From NCBI RefSeq assembly GCF_016107705.1, contig NZ_JAEHGC010000003.1, forward strand, positions 496,001 through 560,000: a DNA stretch of 64,000 nt, read 5' to 3'. Source of the DNA: Neobacillus cucumis (GTDB taxonomy: Bacteria; Bacillota; Bacilli; Bacillales_B; DSM-18226). Shown piece by piece: positions 59,758 to 64,000 of the stretch (the stretch's first letter is position 1; every line of letters starts with the position of its first letter). The position numbers and the translations under genes were made by a program. The notes below the pieces were generated by a model. The model had not been told where the DNA came from, did no database searches, and was given only the letters and a program-made list of their open reading frames with translations.

Positions 59758-60540
59758 TTGAACATCGATAAGCAGGAACAAACAAAATCATCTAGTGTTC
59801 AAGTCATCTCTCGTGCGGCAAAAATCTTGAGGGCGCTTCGGGAACATCCAAAAGGATTAAGTCTATCGCAAATTGCCAAAGAGGTGGGGCTTGCGAGGTC
59901 AACGGTTCAAAGAATTGTGACAGCCCTGGAAGAGGAAAGATATGTTGCAACTGCCTCTACTAACGGCGGTTTCCGTCTTGGACCCGAGATTGCGATGCTT
60001 GCGACTGCCGTCCATAGTGATTTAAGAGAAGAAATTAGGCCATTTTTAATACAACTTTCACATCAAGTCAATGAAACAGTCGATCTCTCCGTATTAGATA
60101 ACGGTAAGGTGCTTTTTGTTGATCAAATTATTGCCCCGCATCCATTACAAGCAACTTCACAACCCGGTGCATCTTTTCCATTACATTGCACCGCAAACGG
60201 AAAGGCCATTCTGGCTTCATTGTCTATTGCTGACGTTGAAAAATTGTTGCCAAAGCAGCTGCAACTATACACTGATCATACGATTACAAGCAGGGATGAA
60301 ATGTTAAAGGAATTGGAAGTGGTTCGTAAAGAGGGAGTTTCTTTTGCCAGGGAAGAGCATATTCCAGGAATTTGTGCAGTGGGCGCAGCTATTTTAGATT
60401 CAATGGGGAATTTAAGCGCTGTCTCGATTCCGCTCCCATCAACCCGTTTTTATGGCAACGAACAGAAGCTCGCGGCAGCCCTACGCAATACATGCCAAGC
60501 TATTAACCAGCATTTTAATATCAAAAAAAGTAATCTTTAA
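59758..60540 (+). CDS. IclR-family transcriptional regulator
   Basis: 260 residues from TTG at 59758 with GGAAGGAG eight bases before; a TATAAT at 59719-59724 makes upstream codons unlikely. N-terminal winged helix (about 12-75): VQVISRAAKILRALREHPKG, then LSLSQIAKEVGLARSTVQRIV. The effector domain (about 90-255) has PLHCTANGKAILASL and FAREEHIPGICAVGAAI, typical of IclR. Divergent from the oxidoreductase operon and probably its repressor, with a sugar acid or polyol derivative as ligand. A REP copy lies 23 bases after the stop. Confidence 0.93.
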   Translation: MNIDKQEQTKSSSVQVISRAAKILRALREHPKGLSLSQIAKEVGLARSTVQRIVTALEEERYVATASTNGGFRLGPEIAMLATAVHSDLREEIRPFLIQLSHQVNETVDLSVLDNGKVLFVDQIIAPHPLQATSQPGASFPLHCTANGKAILASLSIADVEKLLPKQLQLYTDHTITSRDEMLKELEVVRKEGVSFAREEHIPGICAVGAAILDSMGNLSAVSIPLPSTRFYGNEQKLAAALRNTCQAINQHFNIKKSNL

Positions 60541-60563
60541 CCCAGCAAAAAAGATAGATGATA

Positions 60564-60610
60564 TTCGACAAAAATCGGGTGGTGACAGGCACCGCCCGAT
60601 TTTTGTCGAA
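60564..60610 (+). repeat. REP palindrome copy 15
   Basis: B-type arms with one right-arm change (ACCGCCCG), core GGTGACAGGCACC. Confidence 0.96.
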
Positions 60611-60755
60611 CCAAACACCACTGTAATAATTTGTTCAAACCTTTTTTACAGATTTGTGAAACAGTGAACAAGGAGCTCTTATTTCAAGATAAACGGATTA
60701 TAATATAAGTGTAATCAAGTTATTAATAATACTTTTTCTAAAAGGGGTCTTTTAT

Positions 60756-61265
60756 ATGTTTAACAAATTTTTAAGAGAGAACAAAGTTGCTGCTGCCCTT
60801 CTTACAGTCATTCGCTTATATCTCGGTTATGAATGGATGATGGCTGGTCTTCACAAACTTACAGGCGGTTTTGATGCTACTGGATTTTTAAAAGGTGCAA
60901 TCGCCAACCCAGTTAAAGGTCCAGATGGAAGTATCGTCTACGCCACATATGTTGGATTCTTAAAACATTTTGCCCTTCCAAATGCGGATCTTTTCAATAC
61001 AATGATTCCATTAGGTGAGTTCCTTGTTGGCTTAGGATTAATTCTTGGATGCTTAACAACTGCCGCTGTATTCTTTGCCCTAGTCATGAATTTCGCTTAT
61101 GTCATGGCCGGAACGGTTTCTAGCAACCCATTAGATATTTTACTAGGGGTTATGATTATCGCTGCGGGTTACAACGCAGGCCGCTTCGGTTTAGACCGTT
61201 GGGTGGTACCGTTTATTCGTAGAACAACTGTGAAAGGAAATAAAACAGTGAACCACACTGCATAA
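60756..61265 (+). CDS. DoxX-family membrane protein
   Basis: 169 residues with four hydrophobic helices. VIRLYLGYEWMMAGLHKLTGG is the DoxX hallmark, followed by FNTMIPLGEFLVGLGLILGCLTTAAV and SSNPLDILLGVMIIAAGYNAGRFGLDRWVV. Relatives include the DoxD subunit of thiosulfate:quinone oxidoreductase and many membrane proteins linked to redox or stress. AAAGGGGTC precedes the ATG. Monocistronic with its own terminator; function not assignable. Confidence 0.88.
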   Translation: MFNKFLRENKVAAALLTVIRLYLGYEWMMAGLHKLTGGFDATGFLKGAIANPVKGPDGSIVYATYVGFLKHFALPNADLFNTMIPLGEFLVGLGLILGCLTTAAVFFALVMNFAYVMAGTVSSNPLDILLGVMIIAAGYNAGRFGLDRWVVPFIRRTTVKGNKTVNHTA

Positions 61266-61268
61266 CGC

Positions 61269-61315
61269 AAAAGCACCTTAAACCTGAACTTTATCGGGAA
61301 TGAGGTGCTTTTTAG
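61269..61315 (+). terminator. Terminator after the DoxX gene
   Basis: AAAAGCACCT (61269-61278) pairs with AGGTGCTTTT (61303-61312), followed by T. Confidence 0.8.
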
Positions 61316-61316
61316 A

Positions 61317-61359
61317 TTCGACAAAAATCGGGTGGTGACAGGCACCACCCGATTTTTGT
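61317..61359 (+). repeat. REP palindrome copy 16 (right end trimmed)
   Basis: B-type; right arm stops at GATTTTTGT and the final CGAA is absent, replaced by the GntP stop codon region at 61361. Core GGTGACAGGCACC. Confidence 0.94.
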
Positions 61360-61360
61360 G

Positions 61361-62803
61361 TTAAACAAGTCCTGTAAGCGAATACAATCCAATGATGAAG
61401 AAAGTAGCAATAGTCTTAATAACCGTAACGGCAAAAATATCACGGTAGGATTGCTTATGGGTCAAGCCACAAATAGCAAGCAAAGTGATAACCGCACCGT
61501 TATGCGGCAGGGAATCCATACCTCCGGAAGCCATCGCGGTAATCCGGTGCATAACCTCCATCGGAATCCCGTGTGCTTGTGCCGCTTGTACATACTTTTC
61601 ACCCATCGCACTCAGCGCAATCCCCATACCGCCGGATGCAGAACCCGTAACCCCAGCCAAAACGTTTGTGGTTACAGCACTGTTAACTAGCGGGTTTGTA
61701 AAGGTGTGGGAAATACCGTCACGAACGACTCCGAAGCCGGGAAGGGAGGAAATGATGCCCCCGAAACCATATTCGGAACCAGTGTTCATCGCTGCAAGCA
61801 ACGCACCGCCAATACTAGCATTAAGACCAGTTTTGAAATCAACCTTTACAGCTTTGAAGTTAAATAGAAGTGTTGCGGCAATACCCATGACTAGAGCAAG
61901 TTCTACAGACCAAATCCCAAGAACCGCACTGGTCTCAACCTTTCCGAACTGTTCAAGACCAATTTTTGAAAAATCAAAACCATTTGGATACCATTTTGGA
62001 ATCATGACGGTAAAGAGTTTATTCATAACACCCACCAAGATCAGCGGAACAAACGCAAGAATCTGACGAAGAGTACTTGTTTTTCCAGTGCTAATGGACG
62101 GCATTGACGCAGGTTGAAGTGCTTCGGCAGCTGCTGCCATTTCTTCCTGCGCACTTCCAAACCCAAAATAGCCTTCCCCGAATTTTGCCGCTTTTCTCCG
62201 GCGTGACTCCAAATAGAGCATGCCAAGAGTAAAAACAAAAATGGCACCAATAATCCCCAGTACTGGAGCTGCATAAATATCGGTTTTAAAGAAAGACGTT
62301 GGAATAACGTTTTGAATTTGTAGTGTTCCCGGAAGGGCATCCATCGTAAATGATAGGGATCCCAATGCAATCGTTCCGGGAATTAACCGTTTTGGAATAT
62401 TGGACTCCTGGAACAGCTTGGCCGCAAATGGATAAGCCGCAAAAGCAACTACGAATAAGCTGACACCACTATACGTTAAAATCGAACATAAAAGGACAAT
62501 TGCAAGCATCGAACGTTTTGGACCGACTAATCTGACAATCGTTTTGGCAATCGATTCAGCAAGTCCGGACATTTCTACTACCTTACCAAATATTGCACCT
62601 AATAAAAAGACAGGAAAATAGTTCTTTATGAAATCTACCATCTTTACCATAAAGATATTGGAGAAAAACGGCAATACATGGCCCGGATCTGTCAAGAGGA
62701 CGGCAAACAGGGCACAAATTGGAGCAAATAAGATGACGGAAAATCCACGATAAGCGATAAACATAAGGAAACCTAATGCTAGTAAAATAACAATTAGTTC
62801 CAT
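61361..62803 (-). CDS. GntP-family permease
   Basis: 480 residues with about twelve membrane segments. Matches the gluconate-type H+ symporter family: LGAIFGKVVEMSGLAESIAK, LTYSGVSLFVVAFAAYPFA, GTIALGSLSFTMDALPGT, ASGGMGIALSAMG and MASGGMDSLPHNGAVITLL. Family members take up gluconate, other aldonates and some organic acids. It follows the HisD-like dehydrogenase gene by 73 bases, in the order dehydrogenase then permease, so the cargo is probably the alcohol or acid handled by that enzyme. B. subtilis has a comparable uncharacterised GntP paralogue (YxjC). Confidence 0.92.
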   Translation of the reverse strand: MELIVILLALGFLMFIAYRGFSVILFAPICALFAVLLTDPGHVLPFFSNIFMVKMVDFIKNYFPVFLLGAIFGKVVEMSGLAESIAKTIVRLVGPKRSMLAIVLLCSILTYSGVSLFVVAFAAYPFAAKLFQESNIPKRLIPGTIALGSLSFTMDALPGTLQIQNVIPTSFFKTDIYAAPVLGIIGAIFVFTLGMLYLESRRRKAAKFGEGYFGFGSAQEEMAAAAEALQPASMPSISTGKTSTLRQILAFVPLILVGVMNKLFTVMIPKWYPNGFDFSKIGLEQFGKVETSAVLGIWSVELALVMGIAATLLFNFKAVKVDFKTGLNASIGGALLAAMNTGSEYGFGGIISSLPGFGVVRDGISHTFTNPLVNSAVTTNVLAGVTGSASGGMGIALSAMGEKYVQAAQAHGIPMEVMHRITAMASGGMDSLPHNGAVITLLAICGLTHKQSYRDIFAVTVIKTIATFFIIGLYSLTGLV

Positions 62804-62828
62804 AAAAAGCCTCCTTGTGATGGTTTTT

Positions 62829-62853
62829 CCGGGTGGGGATATGGTCCACCCGG
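62829..62853. other. Stem-loop between the HisD-like gene and GntP
   Basis: CCGGGTGG (62829-62836) and CCACCCGG (62846-62853) are perfectly complementary. The CGGGTGG/CCACCCG pairing resembles the REP inner arm but lacks its core and ends. No T-run follows on the minus strand; possible mRNA-stabilising stem. Confidence 0.5.
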
Positions 62854-62876
62854 ATTTTCGTTAAATGATAAGGTGC

Positions 62877-64000
62877 TTAATTCTTTACTAGTTGTTTTCC
62901 ATAACGGCGAACACGTAACAGCGCTTGTTCACGGTGTCCGGCAAAGTTCTCCAAATCGCAAAGACGCTCTGCGTATTCCCCAATCAAGGCACTTGCCTCT
63001 GCTGTTTTTACTTCTTGATATGTACAGGTCTTCAGGAATTTCCCAACCCAAAGTCCGCCTGTATAACGGCCTGCACCCTTTGTAGGAAGCGTATGGTTGG
63101 TTCCAATCACCTTATCCCCATAGGCCACATTTGTCATCGGCCCCAAGAACAGCGCCCCATAATTGGTCATGTTTTCAAGGAAGTAGCGCGGATCTTCTGT
63201 CAGTATTTCCACATGTTCATAAGCGAGTTTATCTGCTTCTACAACCGCTTCCTCAAGGCTGTCGACCAAGATGATTTTTCCATATTCCTCCCAGGCAGCA
63301 CGCGCCACATCGGCGGTTTTCAATGTCCCAAGCTGACGCTCGATTTCTTTAACCGTTGCAAGCGCAAGCTTTTCAGATGTTGTGATTAAGGCAGCAGGAG
63401 ATGTTGGTCCATGTTCTGCCTGACCAAGAAGATCGGTTGCCACAATTTCTGCATCCGATGTTTCATCGGCGATGACTAATACTTCTGTTGGGCCTGCAAG
63501 AAGATCAATTCCTACACGTCCAAATAACTGGCGCTTTGCTTCAGCCACAAATGCGTTACCAGGACCTACAAGCATATCTACCGGTGGAATCGTTTCTGTT
63601 CCGATCGCCATCGCAGCCATTGCCTGTACCCCGCCTAGCAAATAAATATCATCAGCTCCTGCAAGTGCCATTGCTGCAATCGTTGCAGCCGGAACTTCTC
63701 CATTAATTGGAGGCGTGCAGGCAATCACCCGTTTAACCCCTGCTACTTTGGCCGTTAATACACTCATATGGGCGGATGCAACCATTGGATATCTGCCGCC
63801 AGGAATATAGCAGCCTACACTGTTAACCGGAATATTTTTGTGTCCCAAAAAGACGCCCGGTATAGTTTCCACTTCGATATCAAGCAAAGCGGCTTTTTGT
63901 GCTTCAGCGAAGCGGCGAATTTGTGCTTGAGCAAATTTGATATCTTCAATGGTTTGTTCCGGAACACTCTTTATAATTTCATCAATCTGTTCCTTTGATA
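62877..64000 (-). CDS. HisD-family dehydrogenase, HpsN-like (sulfopropanediol/other vicinal diol), 5' end outside window
   Basis: About 373 codons are visible and continue past the right edge. Zinc and catalytic features of the histidinol dehydrogenase fold are present: [37 protein letters not shown] (Gln/His zinc ligands), YEHVEIL (catalytic Glu-His) and [12 protein letters not shown] (last His ligand). However, the stretch [20 protein letters not shown], then [12 protein letters not shown], differs from biosynthetic HisD and is the pattern of HpsN-type 2,3-dihydroxypropanesulfonate dehydrogenases and other catabolic relatives. It oxidises a primary alcohol to carboxylate in two NAD+ steps. 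No his genes are nearby; a GntP permease follows. Confidence 0.85.
   Translation of the reverse strand, partial: SKEQIDEIIKSVPEQTIEDIKFAQAQIRRFAEAQKAALLDIEVETIPGVFLGHKNIPVNSVGCYIPGGRYPMVASAHMSVLTAKVAGVKRVIACTPPINGEVPAATIAAMALAGADDIYLLGGVQAMAAMAIGTETIPPVDMLVGPGNAFVAEAKRQLFGRVGIDLLAGPTEVLVIADETSDAEIVATDLLGQAEHGPTSPAALITTSEKLALATVKEIERQLGTLKTADVARAAWEEYGKIILVDSLEEAVVEADKLAYEHVEILTEDPRYFLENMTNYGALFLGPMTNVAYGDKVIGTNHTLPTKGAGRYTGGLWVGKFLKTCTYQEVKTAEASALIGEYAERLCDLENFAGHREQALLRVRRYGKQLVKN

Noticed and set aside
61485..62066. 193-codon plus-strand frame within GntP
   Set aside because: Antisense shadow of a well-supported permease gene.
62877..64000. Histidine biosynthesis gene hisD
   Set aside because: No neighbouring his genes, a permease partner, and substrate-loop residues of the HpsN-like branch.

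Overview
The window reads as chromosome of a low-GC, spore-forming Bacillaceae bacterium (Bacillus/Neobacillus-like). This rests on an H-type small acid-soluble spore protein, a Spo0E-like protein, the alaR-alaT pair, a cobalamin riboswitch in front of metE, strong AGGAGG ribosome sites and a CcpA-type cre site. There are no rRNA, tRNA, phage or CRISPR features. Two genes run off the ends: a beta-hydroxyacid dehydrogenase on the left and a HisD-family dehydrogenase on the right.

Layout. 0-15 kb holds metabolism and signalling: alaR-alaT, a membrane PAS-GGDEF protein, a secreted GDPD-family phosphodiesterase, a two-component system beside a secreted helical protein, a GntR regulator with an FrlB-like sugar isomerase/deglycase, gpmA, a thioesterase, and riboswitch-controlled metE. 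15-26 kb holds sspH, an azoreductase-type flavoprotein and a cell-surface island: a CpdB-type nucleotidase, two secreted Ig-repeat proteins on either side of a REP-associated transposase (RAYT), and a GW-repeat amidase. 26-29 kb is a UDP-glucuronate/galacturonate glycosylation cluster. 29-42.4 kb is a catabolic cluster whose proteins match the ectoine/hydroxyectoine utilisation set (two DoeA/EutD hydrolases, EutB, EutC, an M20 deacylase, a semialdehyde dehydrogenase, homoserine dehydrogenase, a cystathionine-synthase-like enzyme and an MFS transporter), with a PucR-type regulator. 42.5-43 kb holds a short transcript unit behind a cre-containing promoter. 43-48 kb is a permease plus M20 amidohydrolase with a divergent GAF-PucR regulator. 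48-50.5 kb is a secreted fusion of a GDPD (GlpQ-like) and a PhoD-like domain behind a good Pho box. 50.5-57 kb holds a MarR/quinone-reductase pair and the kynurenine operon (kynU, permease, kynA, kynB) with a TetR regulator. 57-64 kb has two Gfo/Idh/MocA oxidoreductases with an ABM protein and an IclR regulator, a DoxX protein, and a GntP permease downstream of the HisD-family gene.

The most striking non-gene structure is a dispersed family of about 47-bp palindromes (arms TTCGACAAAATTCGGGT, asymmetric core GGTGACAGGCACC). Sixteen copies lie in the window. All are intergenic and most lie within 25 bases of a stop codon, some abutting it. A RAYT gene sits in the same window next to a degenerate copy. 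Related elements keep the core but carry other arms. A second repeat type, arrays of TTATC(A/C)GCGAAT with a 21-base period, occurs in two places: between eutB and the second doeA, and between kynU and its permease.
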